NCBI RefSeq assembly: GCF_030413595.1
Contig: NZ_CP129238.1
Span: forward strand, 3,286,001-3,350,000
Origin: Planococcus liqunii
GTDB taxonomy: Bacteria > Bacillota > Bacilli > Bacillales_A > Planococcaceae
Direction: 5' to 3'
DNA length: 64,000 nt
The notes under the pieces are model-generated. The model made no database searches. It worked only from the letters and a program-made list of their open reading frames with translations, and was not told the DNA's origin. Positions 25,521-34,662 of this stretch are shown one piece after another; position 1 is the stretch's first letter; each line of letters opens with the position of its first letter. The translations under genes and the position numbers were made by a program.

Positions 25521-25545
25521 ATACCCGACCGATATATTCTCAAAC
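25521..25545 (-). promoter_or_regulatory. SigB-type promoter of the YflT/DUF2382 gene
   Basis: On the minus strand GTTTGA (25545-25540), 13 bases, then GGGTAT (25526-25521). One mismatch to consensus in twelve positions. Confidence 0.8.
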
Positions 25546-25714
25546 ATTTTTGGCAAATGAATAGGTCAATAAAACCAAGAAAGTTCAACAGAAATTCCTC
25601 GTTTTATACTTTGCACCTTTATTTAAAAAATATTTTGAAAATATTCCTCTTTTTTGTAACTTTATTTCCAATTTGACGTCTATCTTTATAATTGATTTTA
25701 AGAGGAGGGAAGAT

Positions 25715-26290
25715 ATGGGGAAATTGGCAGTAGTTCTTTTTGTCTTGTTTTTTACCATGGCACTTGGAGGCTGTGCACCCCAGCCTGTTTCTTCCGAAAG
25801 CATTCCTCCTTCAAAAGCCGTTAACCTGAAAATTCCACTCGTGGATTACAGCTCGGTGCGTGTGGTCCAGCTTGCTTCCGATCAAGCCATTTTAATCGAC
25901 GGTACTTATTATGAAGTGACAGCAGCATCATCATTCACGACTGTTTCAGGCGCCCCTCTTGAGCCGAAAGAACTGCAGCCAGGGGACCTCGTATTCCTAA
26001 CAGCCAGCAAAACAACGACCGGCCAGCTTCCGGAAAAAGGCGTCCTGCTGTCTCTTGTCAAACATGAGGACGAAGCGAGCCAGCAAATCAGTACTGCAAT
26101 TGCCCAAGTACTCGAAAATCAGGAAACGGGCGACATCATTGCACCTGAAATCAAATCAGTCAGCTCCCATTTGGTCACCTTGCAATTTAGGGATTGGGCA
26201 AACGAACACAAATATGAATGCATTGTAAACCTTAATAGCTTAGCGTTCCACGTAAAAGAAATTTCCGGTTCAATGCAAAAAAGCCCGTGA
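25715..26290 (+). CDS. Putative lipoprotein, unknown function
   Basis: A protein of 191 residues with a lipoprotein signal peptide (hydrophobic 2-16, lipobox ALGGC, Cys20). The mature part has no family I recognise; it reads as a beta-rich secreted domain (VDYSSVRVVQLASDQAILIDGTYYEV). The ATG at 25715 has the SD AGAGGAGGG. The gene ends inside a hairpin that occurs again at 26639, so its last codons (Lys-Ser-Pro-stop) are part of a repeated terminator. It converges on the glutaminase gene. Confidence 0.75.
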   Translation: MGKLAVVLFVLFFTMALGGCAPQPVSSESIPPSKAVNLKIPLVDYSSVRVVQLASDQAILIDGTYYEVTAASSFTTVSGAPLEPKELQPGDLVFLTASKTTTGQLPEKGVLLSLVKHEDEASQQISTAIAQVLENQETGDIIAPEIKSVSSHLVTLQFRDWANEHKYECIVNLNSLAFHVKEISGSMQKSP

Positions 26291-26673
26291 ACGCTTCGCC
26301 GTTCATGGGCTTTCAGGCTGTCGAGAAACAATTCATGCTCTAAGTCATTTTGCTCCAAGTGGACGCTTTCCGCGGGCACGGCTTCAGCCGCTTCCTTCGC
26401 TGCGCTCCGTCCAGGGGCTTCAGCTCGTGCTGCTCCCGCAGGAAACAAGGCTGCAAAGCAGACTTGTTTGCGACGAAGCTAGCGCAGCGATGCAACGCTC
26501 TTCCATGTTTCGAAGCTAGCGAAGCGATGCAGAAACAGGAGCACAAGGTTTTCGCAGCGGCTGAGGAGGCTTGGCGGCTCGCCCGCGGCAAGCACAGCTG
26601 GGTTGCGGAATATCAGTTATATCTTTCTCAACAAGCTGAAAGCCCGTGAACGCTTCGCCGTTCATGGGCTTTC
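26280..26673 (+). repeat. Dispersed repeat, copy B, flanked by a duplicated terminator hairpin
   Basis: The 387-base gap between the lipoprotein gene and glsA is one structured element. Identical hairpins of about 34 bases (AAGCCCGTGAACG... closing with ...GGGCTTTC) lie at both ends (26280-26313 and 26639-26673, 359 bases apart). Just inside are inverted ends CTTTCAGGCTGTCGAGAAA and TTTCTCAACAAGCTGAAAG (16 of 19 complementary). The interior has GC-rich arms (GGACGCTTTCCGCGGGC at 26360-26376 and GCCCGCGGCAAGC at 26581-26593) and the repeat module at 26470-26543. No plausible gene is inside. Confidence 0.88.
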
Positions 26674-26677
26674 CATA

Positions 26678-27643
26678 TTAAAATATGCTTAAATCCCACT
26701 CTTTTGAAATTTGGCGGAGCATCATCGTTCCTGCCGCACTGTTTCCAGTCGCGTCAATCGCCGGTCCGTATACACCGATTCCTGCTCCTGCCCGGAATTC
26801 ATAGGTTTGGGAATGCAGTTTCGGCGGTACCGCCGCCAGGATTCCGCCGGACACGCCGCTTTTGGCCGGGATGCCGACATGAGCTGCAAAATTCCCTGAA
26901 GAATTGTACATGCCGCAAGTTACCATCAGCACTTTTGCCACTTGGGCAATTTCGTCCGAAAAATGCTTCACTTTCGTAATCGGATTGTATCCATCGTATG
27001 CAATGATCAAACCGATCAATGCCAAATCTTTCACACTGATTTTAATGGAGCATTGGCTGATGTAAATATCCAGTGCCTCTTCCACTTCAATCTCTAAAAA
27101 GTTCGCTTCTTTCAAATAATAAGCCAGCGCCCGGTTGCGGTGTGAAGTTTTCCATTCGGAGTCATACACTTCCTGATCCATCTCAAGCGGATGGCCAACC
27201 AGGCTTTCTAAAAATGACAGCAGGTACTCGTATTTCTTCTGGCTGGTTGGTCCAGGCAACAGCGCAGAAACAGTGATCGCGCCTGCATTGATAAACGGAT
27301 TGAACGGCTTGTTCGGCCGATGGATTTCAAAAGGGATAATTGAATTGAAAGCTTCACCCGTCGGTTCCACATCCACCCGCTCAAGGACAAATTCCAATCC
27401 GTAATGGCAGCTTAAGGCGATAAACGTCAACGCTTTTGAAATGCTTTGAAGCGTAAATTCCTTGTCTGTGTCTCCGGCGCAGTAATAATGGCCGTCTTCG
27501 TCGACCATGCAAATGCCAAGCAGACTCGGATCGACATTTCCGAGCGCCGGTATGTATTGCGCAGTCGTCCCTAATATAGCATGCCCTTTGTTTTCCTGGA
27601 TCCATGCTTCGAGCTGTTGTTGAATCAGCGGATTGTTTTGCAT
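26678..27643 (-). CDS. glsA: Glutaminase
   Basis: A protein of 321 residues of the serine-dependent beta-lactamase-fold glutaminase family, converting glutamine to glutamate and ammonia in the cytoplasm. Recognisable parts: YIPALGNVDPSLLGICMVDEDG, the SISK active-site motif (in LQSISKALTF), NPFINAGAITV, and the C-terminal GIPAKSGVSGGILAAVP. The ATG at 27643 has a strong SD (AGGAGG); 17 upstream residues in frame have no support. It follows the MhqD-like gene on the same strand with a terminator between. Confidence 0.95.
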   Translation of the reverse strand: MQNNPLIQQQLEAWIQENKGHAILGTTAQYIPALGNVDPSLLGICMVDEDGHYYCAGDTDKEFTLQSISKALTFIALSCHYGLEFVLERVDVEPTGEAFNSIIPFEIHRPNKPFNPFINAGAITVSALLPGPTSQKKYEYLLSFLESLVGHPLEMDQEVYDSEWKTSHRNRALAYYLKEANFLEIEVEEALDIYISQCSIKISVKDLALIGLIIAYDGYNPITKVKHFSDEIAQVAKVLMVTCGMYNSSGNFAAHVGIPAKSGVSGGILAAVPPKLHSQTYEFRAGAGIGVYGPAIDATGNSAAGTMMLRQISKEWDLSIF

Positions 27644-27664
27644 ACCGTCCCTCCTCCTAGACTT

Positions 27665-27693
27665 CAAAAAACCCCTTGTTTTTACAAGGGGCA
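27665..27693 (-). terminator. Terminator of the MhqD-like gene
   Basis: On the minus strand CCCCTTGT pairs with ACAAGGGG, followed by TTTTTTG. Confidence 0.85.
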
Positions 27694-27700
27694 TAAGGTT

Positions 27701-28303
27701 TTATAATTGATCGTACCATGCTTTTGCCGCTTCCACTTCCGGCATGGTCAATTGATGGCCGTAGTTTTCCCAGTGCAGCTTAACCGCAGCACCCGCGTTT
27801 TGGAGCAATTCCTCCAAATCAGTGGATTCCTCAGCCGGGCAAATTGGGTCGTTCGTGCCTGCAGCAATAAATACTTGGATGCCTGACAAATCAGGCAGCT
27901 GCGTCTCGCGGTTCGGCACCATCGGATGATGCAGGATTGCTCCTTTCAACGCATCCGAATAAGTGAACAATAAATTGGCTGCAATATTAGCGCCGTTTGA
28001 ATAGCCGATGGCAATGACATTGCTGCGGTCAAAGCCATGTTCTTCAGCTGCTGTTGCAATAAATTGGTTCAATTCTTCTGTACGCGCCTTTAAATCTTCC
28101 ATATCAAACACACCTTCTGAAAGGCGTTTGAAAAACCGCAGCATGCCGTTTTCCGAAACGTTGCCGCGAACACTTAAGACAGACGCTTCCGGGTCAATAT
28201 GCGAAGCAATCGGCAAAAGGTCATGCTCATTGCCTCCTGTTCCGTGCAATACTAGAAAAGTCGGTTTTGATGGGTTGGAACCTTGCTGAAAAATATGTTT
28301 CAT
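27701..28303 (-). CDS. Alpha/beta hydrolase, MhqD-like carboxylesterase
   Basis: A protein of 200 residues in the phospholipase/carboxylesterase family. The oxyanion segment VLHGTGGNEHDLLPIA, the nucleophile elbow IGYSNGAN (Ser about 106), the acid residue in AAGTNDPICP and the late His in WENYGHQLTMPE form a complete catalytic triad. The N terminus (KHIFQQGSNPSKPTF, SVRGNVSENGMLRFF) closely resembles Bacillus MhqD, a hydrolase induced by quinones and aldehydes through MhqR. The true substrate is unknown. Confidence 0.85.
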   Translation of the reverse strand: MKHIFQQGSNPSKPTFLVLHGTGGNEHDLLPIASHIDPEASVLSVRGNVSENGMLRFFKRLSEGVFDMEDLKARTEELNQFIATAAEEHGFDRSNVIAIGYSNGANIAANLLFTYSDALKGAILHHPMVPNRETQLPDLSGIQVFIAAGTNDPICPAEESTDLEELLQNAGAAVKLHWENYGHQLTMPEVEAAKAWYDQL

Positions 28304-28443
28304 AAAATTTACCTCCTAATAGTGGAGCTGCCTCACGGATTTCTTTTCCCTAAATCAAAGCAGCTGAAACTTATCTCGAATTCAAGATAAATATATCACA
28401 GCGTGGAGGAAATACCAATCAAAAGCTTTTTCGAAATTGACGT

Positions 28444-28480
28444 AAAAAAAACCATCCGCTTGTACTTCCAGCGGATGGTT
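28444..28480 (-). terminator. Terminator of hslO
   Basis: AACCATCCGCT pairs with AGCGGATGGTT, and the minus strand continues with a T run. Confidence 0.87.
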
Positions 28481-28494
28481 CCATTATCGGTTGA

Positions 28495-29373
28495 TTAGTT
28501 GATTGCTTCCAGCATATCTTCCAAGTTTTCTTTTGTGAAGAGGTAGTTTTCGTTGCAGAAATGGCATTGTGCTTCTGCTTGGCCGTCTGTTTCGATCATG
28601 TCCTGGATTTCCGCAGTGCCTAAGCTCACAATCGCATTATGGATGCGGTCTCGTGAACACTGGCATTGGAATTGGACGGGCATATTGTCGAGCACTTTTA
28701 GATTGTTGTTGCCAAGTACTTTTTCCAGAATTTCTTCCGGCGTCATTCCTTCGCGGACCATATTGGAAATCGTCGGGATTTCCGACAAGCGCTGTTCGAT
28801 TTGGGTGATCACTTCTTCGCTTGTCCCCGGCAATAGCTGAATGATAAAACCGCCTGAAGCCTGGATGGTATTATCCGGGTTTACAATAACCCCGACGCCA
28901 ACGGACGACGGCACTTGCTCGGACGTCACGATGTAATGGGTAAAGTCTTCTCCCAGTTCGCCTGACACAATCGGCACTTGTCCGACAAATGGCTGCATTA
29001 AGCCGATGTCTTTTGATACTGAAAGAGTCCCTTCGGTTCCGACTGCCCGTCTGACATCGAGTTTCCCCTGTTCGTTCAAGTCAAAATGCGTCTGCGGATT
29101 CGAGACATAGCCCCGGACTTCGCCTTTTGCATTGGCATCCACCAGAATCGTCCCCAGTGGACCTCCGCCGTTGATTTTAATCGTCAATTTTTCTTCGCCT
29201 TTCATCATGGCACCAAGCATTACACTGGCAGTCATGGAACGGCCAAGAGCCGCTGAAGCGGTCGGCCACGTATAATGGCGGCGCTGCGCTTCTCCTACCG
29301 TTTGCGTTGTCCGCGCTGCATAAGCACGCACTTGTCCGTCATAAGCTAAAGCTCTTACTAAATAATCATTCAT
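28495..29373 (-). CDS. hslO: Redox-regulated chaperone Hsp33
   Basis: A protein of 292 residues. It begins [18 protein letters not shown], has the [35 protein letters not shown] substrate-binding core, and ends with the four zinc-binding cysteines (CQC near 235 and CHFC near 270). Oxidation of these cysteines activates it to hold unfolding proteins. The start ATG at 29373 has only a weak SD. It is monocistronic in appearance. Confidence 0.96.
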   Translation of the reverse strand: MNDYLVRALAYDGQVRAYAARTTQTVGEAQRRHYTWPTASAALGRSMTASVMLGAMMKGEEKLTIKINGGGPLGTILVDANAKGEVRGYVSNPQTHFDLNEQGKLDVRRAVGTEGTLSVSKDIGLMQPFVGQVPIVSGELGEDFTHYIVTSEQVPSSVGVGVIVNPDNTIQASGGFIIQLLPGTSEEVITQIEQRLSEIPTISNMVREGMTPEEILEKVLGNNNLKVLDNMPVQFQCQCSRDRIHNAIVSLGTAEIQDMIETDGQAEAQCHFCNENYLFTKENLEDMLEAIN

Positions 29374-29438
29374 CTATTTTCACATCTTTCTTTAATTAGT
29401 TTATGGGGCTAAGAAACTTGCCCATGTGTAAATTCCTT

Positions 29439-29663
29439 TTATTGCTGCCGGAGCATTTTTTCGTTCTTTACTTTCTCCGGCGTCACGTCATCGCCTAAAG
29501 GATCTAGTACTTTCAGGCTGGTGACCGTATTTTCGATTTGCCCGCGGATTTCCCGGAGGTAATCTTCTCGGAGCACTTGCTGCTCTACTTTTTCAGCAGG
29601 CGTCAAGCCGGCTTCCTTAGATTTTTTTGCTAATTCATTAATACGGGAAATGCTTGCAATCAT
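29439..29663 (-). CDS. DUF896 family protein (YnzC-like)
   Basis: A protein of 74 residues matching DUF896: ISRINELAKKSKEAGLTPAEKVEQQVLREDYLREIRGQIENTV gives the helical hairpin of the family, followed by a Gly-Asp-Asp-Val-Thr-Pro-Glu segment. In Bacillus the homologue YnzC is linked to the SOS response, but no LexA box was seen here. The ATG at 29663 is preferred to the GTG at 29672, which lies within the SD region. It follows the Rrf2 gene after 21 bases and is probably co-transcribed. Confidence 0.88.
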   Translation of the reverse strand: MIASISRINELAKKSKEAGLTPAEKVEQQVLREDYLREIRGQIENTVTSLKVLDPLGDDVTPEKVKNEKMLRQQ

Positions 29664-29684
29664 GACCTTCACCCTTTCGTTATC

Positions 29685-30167
29685 TCAGGCAACCATTTTT
29701 TCCTGAAGCCATTGCTTCAATGTCTCAGTTTTTAGCAAAAAACGCTGTTCTTTCATTTTCTCAGCCAAGGTTGCAATCGTTTCTCGCTTCATAACCGACT
29801 TCCAGGCAGTCTCCGCTTCTTCCATCAAGTCAGACAGCAAACAACAGTCTTCCTCTTGTTCAAGCTCCAGCATATCGCCTAAAATGCCGCTCGGCGAATA
29901 AAGCGACTGCCTCCCTTCAATTGCCAAATATATATCGTATACGCAAATGTCTTCGGGTTTTTTCTTTAATTTAAAGCCGCCTTTTACTCCAGGCACGGAA
30001 GAAATCAAATCCGCGCTGACCAGCTTTCGCAGCAGCTTTTGGAAATAGCTCGTGGATACATTCAATTGCTGGCTGATCGCTTCGCCAGGCAACACAGCCT
30101 TTTCCGGAAGCATATTCAGTAAAAGTATGGCGTAAACCGATTGTTCAACGCCAGTTTTCATGTGCAT
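29685..30167 (-). CDS. Rrf2-family transcriptional regulator
   Basis: A protein of 160 residues with the Rrf2 winged helix (MKTGVEQSVYAILLLNMLPEKAVLPGEAISQQLNVSTSYFQKLLRKL, wing VPGVKGGFKL). The effector part has only an adjacent pair of cysteines (EEDCCLL) instead of the three-cysteine cluster motif, so it may not hold an iron-sulfur cluster. Its target is unknown; members of this branch sense redox or other small molecules. The ATG at 30167 is 5 bases from the SD GAGGTGA, with an alternative ATG two codons later. Confidence 0.85.
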   Translation of the reverse strand: MHMKTGVEQSVYAILLLNMLPEKAVLPGEAISQQLNVSTSYFQKLLRKLVSADLISSVPGVKGGFKLKKKPEDICVYDIYLAIEGRQSLYSPSGILGDMLELEQEEDCCLLSDLMEEAETAWKSVMKRETIATLAEKMKEQRFLLKTETLKQWLQEKMVA

Positions 30168-30269
30168 GGAGTTCACCTCAATCCTGTTAACGAGGACAAT
30201 CTTTGTCCGCATTATCCTATAATAAGGAGCGGATCTACTATTGTAAAGAAATCTGCTCTAAACAAAAAA

Positions 30270-30862
30270 CCATCCACATCATGTGCGGATGGAGCTTGTA
30301 GACAAAAGATTTTTACGCATGAGAAATGAATGAACAGACAACAGGGAATCGCGGATCCTCCGTTTCAGCCGGACGCGTTCCGCGGGCTCGCGCCGAACTA
30401 ACTCGGAACTTGCGTCCCGAGTGGATTTCGGCACTTCGTCGCTACGCTGCCCCGCAGGAGTCGCCGGCCTTCACTTCGGATCTTAGAAGTGAAGCTATCC
30501 AAAGGTGTCGCTTTTCTACTGCAACTAAAAAATTGAGCGTCATTCGGTTTATCGTTCACTTTAGAAGCAAAGAGAGACACCCCAGCCGGTTCGGCCACGA
30601 AGACTCCTGTGGGAGCAGTGAAGGAGCAACGCGACGGAGCGACGAAAGCTGAAGGCCCTGCGACGAAGCTAGCGCAGCGATGCAACGCTCTTTCATGTTT
30701 CGAAGCTAGCGAAGCGATGCAGAAACAGGAGCACATGGTTTTCAGCGACGAGGAGACTGAGGCTGAGCCCACGGAAAGCGAAGTGGCCAGCCCGGTTGGG
30801 TTTATACATTTCTATTCATTTATACTTTGTCTACAGTCTGCACCCGCATCATGTGTGAATAG
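30270..30862 (+). repeat. Dispersed repeat, copy C, flanked by related hairpins
   Basis: Most of the 705-base gene-free gap 30168-30872. A hairpin CCATCCACATC...GGATGG (30270-30292) recurs with changes at the other end (30841-30862, CATCATGTG core). Inside are inverted ends with GTAGACAAA (left) and TTTGTCTAC (right), each followed by an AAATGAAT stretch. The interior has GC-rich arms (GGACGCGTTCCGCGGGC near 30370 and CCCACGGAAAGCGAAGTG near 30768) and the module at 30660-30743, which differs from copy B by about two bases over 80. Open frames across it are not credible genes. Confidence 0.85.
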
Positions 30863-30872
30863 TTTTCTTCTT

Positions 30873-31406
30873 TTATAAAAATCCTGATATTCCGCCGTAG
30901 GCAAGTGCCAGCAGGATGACAAATGCAGGATGGATTTTACGGATTTCAAGCATCCAATAACTGATCACGATTAGAATGACGGTCTGCACGCTGCCTGATG
31001 TATCGACCGACGTCATGAAAAATTGGAGCGTCATGGCGCCGAGAAGCACTGCAATCACCGGCCGAATCAATTTCGTTATATTTTTCACCTTTGGTGAATC
31101 TTTGTATTTCAGCAAAGTCACCATGAGCAGAATCATTAAAATAAGAGAAGGCGCCACAGATGCAAACAATGCGATGACGGAGCCCAGAATGCCGCCTTCC
31201 ATATACCCGATATAACCGGCCATTTTGGTGGCAATCGGACCAGGCAAAGCATTGCCAAGCGCCAGCACTTCACCGAATTCCTGGGTGGTCATCCATCCAT
31301 ACCGGTCGACCACTTCTTTTTCGACCAGCGGAATAGAAGCCGGCCCTCCCCCGTAGCCCAAAATGCCGGGAATGAAAAACGCCAGAAAGATATACCAGTA
31401 AATCAC
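30873..31406 (-). CDS. ChrA-type chromate transporter, half-size subunit 2
   Basis: A membrane protein of 177 residues, one CHR domain (half the length of fused ChrA). The family motif GYGGGPASIPLVEKEVV and GEVLALGNALPGPIATKMAGYIGY are clear. Half-size CHR proteins usually work as a pair with inverted topology; the partner overlaps it by 4 bases upstream. Known members export chromate, but the natural substrate may be another anion. It is the last gene of the long minus-strand operon. Confidence 0.85.
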   Translation of the reverse strand: MIYWYIFLAFFIPGILGYGGGPASIPLVEKEVVDRYGWMTTQEFGEVLALGNALPGPIATKMAGYIGYMEGGILGSVIALFASVAPSLILMILLMVTLLKYKDSPKVKNITKLIRPVIAVLLGAMTLQFFMTSVDTSGSVQTVILIVISYWMLEIRKIHPAFVILLALAYGGISGFL

Positions 31407-31984
31407 GACGCTCCTCCTCCTTTCTTAAAGGACAGTAAGGAAATCAATAAAATGGAAATTATTAAAAAGACCGGATGTACATTCAGCACTTCCATTAACA
31501 CAGCTGCAATCAATACAAATAAAACGGCACGGGCCCAGCCGAGTGACTGGCCCGATTTTTTCAGAAAATCCCAGGTCATGACTGCGAGCATCACCCCGAC
31601 CACCGGCACGACTGCCGCTGACATGTTATTGACCCATTCCACTCCTTTAAACTGCTGCAATGCGCCAAGCAGCAAAATCATCAGCAGGACGGTTGGAACC
31701 GTTACAGCAACCAAAGCGACAATACTTCCAATGATGCCGTTCACCCGGTAGCCGATGTATCCGGCCATCTTCGTCGCTATAGGGCCCGGCATTGTATTGC
31801 CAAGCGCCAATGTATCGCCGAATTCATCATCAGTCATCCACTTATATTTTTTGACGGCTTCTGTATGAAAGAGCGGGATTGCAGAAGGCCCTCCTCCAAA
31901 ACCTAACATGCCGACGCGGAAAAAGGCGGCAAAAATATCGGCATTCACCTTCAGGCTGGAGGTTCCGGACGACTTTTCCCGCAT
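31403..31984 (-). CDS. ChrA-type chromate transporter, half-size subunit 1
   Basis: A membrane protein of about 193 residues with one CHR domain: GFGGGPSAIPLFHTEAV and GDTLALGNTMPGPIATKMAGYIGY mirror the next gene. Together they make a complete two-part ChrA. I placed the start at ATG 31984, 12 bases after the gamma-glutamyltransferase stop; no clear SD is present, so translation is probably coupled. A TTG at 32002 overlapping that stop is the alternative. Confidence 0.82.
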   Translation of the reverse strand: MREKSSGTSSLKVNADIFAAFFRVGMLGFGGGPSAIPLFHTEAVKKYKWMTDDEFGDTLALGNTMPGPIATKMAGYIGYRVNGIIGSIVALVAVTVPTVLLMILLLGALQQFKGVEWVNNMSAAVVPVVGVMLAVMTWDFLKKSGQSLGWARAVLFVLIAAVLMEVLNVHPVFLIISILLISLLSFKKGGGAS

Positions 31985-31995
31985 TTTTTTATTTG

Positions 31996-33600
31996 TTACC
32001 AAGCAGCAACCGATCCATCCGTACGGGATTCTGTGCCGCCAGCCAGTACCCCCGTCTCCGGATTACGCCAAATGATCTGTCCACGGCCGAAAGCACCGCC
32101 GTCGGTTGCCACTTGGATTGCATGCCCTTTCCGGGCCAATGCCTGAGCCAAATAATTCGGGAAGTTCGGTTCCACTAAAATCGTTTTGCCTTCCATCCAT
32201 TGCCATCTCGGCATATCAAGTGCCGCTTGAGGATTCAATAGATAATCTACTGTGTTTGTGACCACCTGGAAATGCCCTTGCGGCTGCATATAACCGCCCA
32301 TCACGCCGAACGGGCCGACCGGTTTGCCCTCTTTTGTCAGAAAGCCCGGGATAATCGTATGATAGGTGCGTTTCCCGCCTTTCAATACATTCGGGTGCTG
32401 CGTTTCCAGCGAAAAATCAGCTCCGCGGTTCTGAAGCCCGATACCGGTGCCCGGAATCACGATGCCCGATCCAAAGCCCATATAATTGCTCTGGATATAC
32501 GAAATCATATTTCCTTCTTCATCCGCCGCTGCTAAATAAACTGTACCGCCTTTTGGCAATTCATACGGAACCGGATCAGAAGCCTCGGTCCCAATTGTGG
32601 CTGCCCGCTGCTTCGCATAATCGTCCGAAAGCAGGTGTTCAACACTTACCGGCATCGCTTCGGGTTCTGTAATGAACTCTTTGCCGTCCGTGAAAGCAAG
32701 TTTCATCGCTTCAATTTGTTCGTGATACGTCTCAGCCGACTGCCATTTTGGTTCATTTAAGTTCTTGAAAATATTCAACGCCATCAGTGCCACCATGCCT
32801 TGGCCATTCGGCGGAATTTCCCAGACGTCATAGCCACGGTAATTTGTGGAGACCGGATCCACCCACTCCGGTTTAAAGGCCGCCAGATCTTCTTTTGCCA
32901 AAAAGCCGTTGTGCTGCTTCATGAATGCATCGATTTTGTCCGCAATCTTTCCTTCATAGAAAGAACGGCCATCCGTTTCAGCAATTTCCCTTAAAGTAGA
33001 AGCATGTCCAGGAGATGACCACATTTCACCGATTTCAGGAGCTTTTCCGTGCGGTGCGAACGTGTCAAACCACGACTGATATTCTTCCGTAGTAAAGGAC
33101 GTTTTAAATTTGTCATACGCCAGTTCCCAGTACTTCCCGAGGATCGGCGTCAACGGATATCCTTCTTCTGCGTAACGGATCGCAGGCTTTAAGGTTTCTG
33201 AAAGCGGCAGTTTCCCAAACTTTCTTGACAGTTCCGCCCAGGCCGCTGGAACTCCAGGGACTGTAACAGGCACCACACCGTGCACCGGCATTTTGTCATG
33301 TCCCAATGCTTTCACCGCTTCAACTGAAATGCTCTTCGGCGCTGGGCCTGAGCTGTTCAATCCGTGCAATTTATCTTTTACCCAAACCAGTGCAAAGGCG
33401 TCTCCGCCAATGCCGTTGGATGTCGGTTCGACAACCGTCAAAGCCGCTGCTGTCGCGATGGCCGCATCAATTGCGTTGCCGCCGTTTCGCATCACTTCAA
33501 TTCCAGCCTGAGCCGCGAGTGGCTGGGAAGTTGCCACCATTCCTTTTTTTGAAAATGCTGTGTGCCGTTTGGCATCGAAAGGGTGCTGTAAATAGTCCAT
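31996..33600 (-). CDS. Gamma-glutamyltransferase family protein, cytoplasmic type (YwrD-like)
   Basis: A protein of 534 residues of the N-terminal nucleophile hydrolase superfamily. The autocleavage site and catalytic Thr are in PKGGTVYLAAADEEGN (Thr353), the substrate-binding part includes NYMGFGSGIVIPGTGIGLQNRG, and the last part KTILVEPNFPN and GGTESRTDG is typical. There is no signal peptide, so it should act in the cytoplasm, unlike secreted Ggt. It cleaves gamma-glutamyl amides such as glutathione. It lies 42 bases after the importer genes, suggesting that imported gamma-glutamyl peptides are its substrate. Confidence 0.88.
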   Translation of the reverse strand: MDYLQHPFDAKRHTAFSKKGMVATSQPLAAQAGIEVMRNGGNAIDAAIATAAALTVVEPTSNGIGGDAFALVWVKDKLHGLNSSGPAPKSISVEAVKALGHDKMPVHGVVPVTVPGVPAAWAELSRKFGKLPLSETLKPAIRYAEEGYPLTPILGKYWELAYDKFKTSFTTEEYQSWFDTFAPHGKAPEIGEMWSSPGHASTLREIAETDGRSFYEGKIADKIDAFMKQHNGFLAKEDLAAFKPEWVDPVSTNYRGYDVWEIPPNGQGMVALMALNIFKNLNEPKWQSAETYHEQIEAMKLAFTDGKEFITEPEAMPVSVEHLLSDDYAKQRAATIGTEASDPVPYELPKGGTVYLAAADEEGNMISYIQSNYMGFGSGIVIPGTGIGLQNRGADFSLETQHPNVLKGGKRTYHTIIPGFLTKEGKPVGPFGVMGGYMQPQGHFQVVTNTVDYLLNPQAALDMPRWQWMEGKTILVEPNFPNYLAQALARKGHAIQVATDGGAFGRGQIIWRNPETGVLAGGTESRTDGSVAAW

Positions 33601-33642
33601 TGAAATTCCTCCAGTTTCAAAATAATAGCCGACTGCTGGGAC

Positions 33643-34662
33643 TTACCCCAGCACCCGGCTCAATGATTCTCCTGCAAAATGGCATGCCGCAAAGTGATCT
33701 TTTTCATGCTCGATGAACGCCGGTTTGTCGACGCTGCAGATTTCCTGCGCCATTGGGCAGCGTGTATGGAATACACATCCACTTGGCGGGTTCGACGGAT
33801 TTGGCATGTCGCCGACCAATCGAATCCGTTCTCTTTTCGCCTGCATCGTCGGCCTTGGAATAGCCGACAGCAATGCGCGGGTATAAGGGTGGAGCGGATG
33901 ATTAAAGATTCTTGTCACATCGCTCATTTCTACTGTGTGCCCCAGGTACATTACCAGAACCCGGTCACAGAAATAACGGACAACTCCTAAATCATGTGAA
34001 ATGAACAGATAAGACAAATTATACTTTTCCTGCAAAGTCTTTAATAGTTTTAAGACCTGTGCTTGAACGGATACGTCTAAAGCGGAAACGGCTTCATCGC
34101 AAATGATGAACGAAGGGTTTAAAGCGATTGCCCGGGCAATGCCGATCCGCTGCCGCTGCCCGCCGCTGAATTCGTGGGGATAGCGGTCGTAATGTTCAGC
34201 TTTCAACCCCACTTCTTTCAGCAGATCAAGTACGGCATCTTTTCGCTCCTGCGCTGACATATTGGTATGCATCCGGAACACTTCATCGAGTGCATGGCCT
34301 ATTCGCTGCCGTGGATTTAAAGAAGCATAAGGATCTTGAAAGATCATCTGCATTTCTTTTACGAACTTCTTCTTCTCTTTTCGCTTTAAATCCTGGATTT
34401 CCTGCTCATTAAACTTTATTTTTCCAGCTGTCAGTTCTTCAAGGCCCAGAATTGTTCGGCCGAGCGTCGATTTCCCGCAGCCCGATTCCCCAACCACTCC
34501 CAGACTTTCTCCTTTATAAAGCTTTAATGAGACAGACTCCACAGCTTTGACATTCCCTTGGACGCGTTTCAGAATGCCGCCTTTGATCGGAAAATATTTT
34601 TTAACGTCATTTAATTCCAAGAGAATTTTAGGCTTTGATAACGACTCGTCCATTGTTTTCAT
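33643..34662 (-). CDS. Peptide ABC importer ATP-binding protein (DppF/OppF type)
   Basis: An ATPase of 339 residues: Walker [10 protein letters not shown] (about 58-66), signature [15 protein letters not shown], Walker [15 protein letters not shown] and the C-terminal oligopeptide extension with [14 protein letters not shown]. Together with DppD it forms the ATPase dimer of the importer. It starts at ATG 34662 (SD GGAGG) and overlaps the end of dppD by 35 bases. Confidence 0.93.
   Translation of the reverse strand: MKTMDESLSKPKILLELNDVKKYFPIKGGILKRVQGNVKAVESVSLKLYKGESLGVVGESGCGKSTLGRTILGLEELTAGKIKFNEQEIQDLKRKEKKKFVKEMQMIFQDPYASLNPRQRIGHALDEVFRMHTNMSAQERKDAVLDLLKEVGLKAEHYDRYPHEFSGGQRQRIGIARAIALNPSFIICDEAVSALDVSVQAQVLKLLKTLQEKYNLSYLFISHDLGVVRYFCDRVLVMYLGHTVEMSDVTRIFNHPLHPYTRALLSAIPRPTMQAKRERIRLVGDMPNPSNPPSGCVFHTRCPMAQEICSVDKPAFIEHEKDHFAACHFAGESLSRVLG

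Noticed and set aside
26340..26591. Open reading frames on both strands inside repeat copy B
   Set aside because: They are carried by the GC-rich inverted arms and module of the repeat, have no ribosome binding site and resemble no protein; the same false frames occur in copy C.
30326..30878. Open frames of 89 to 124 residues across repeat copy C
   Set aside because: Composition follows the repeat, no SD, and parts are shared with copy B frames only because the DNA repeats.
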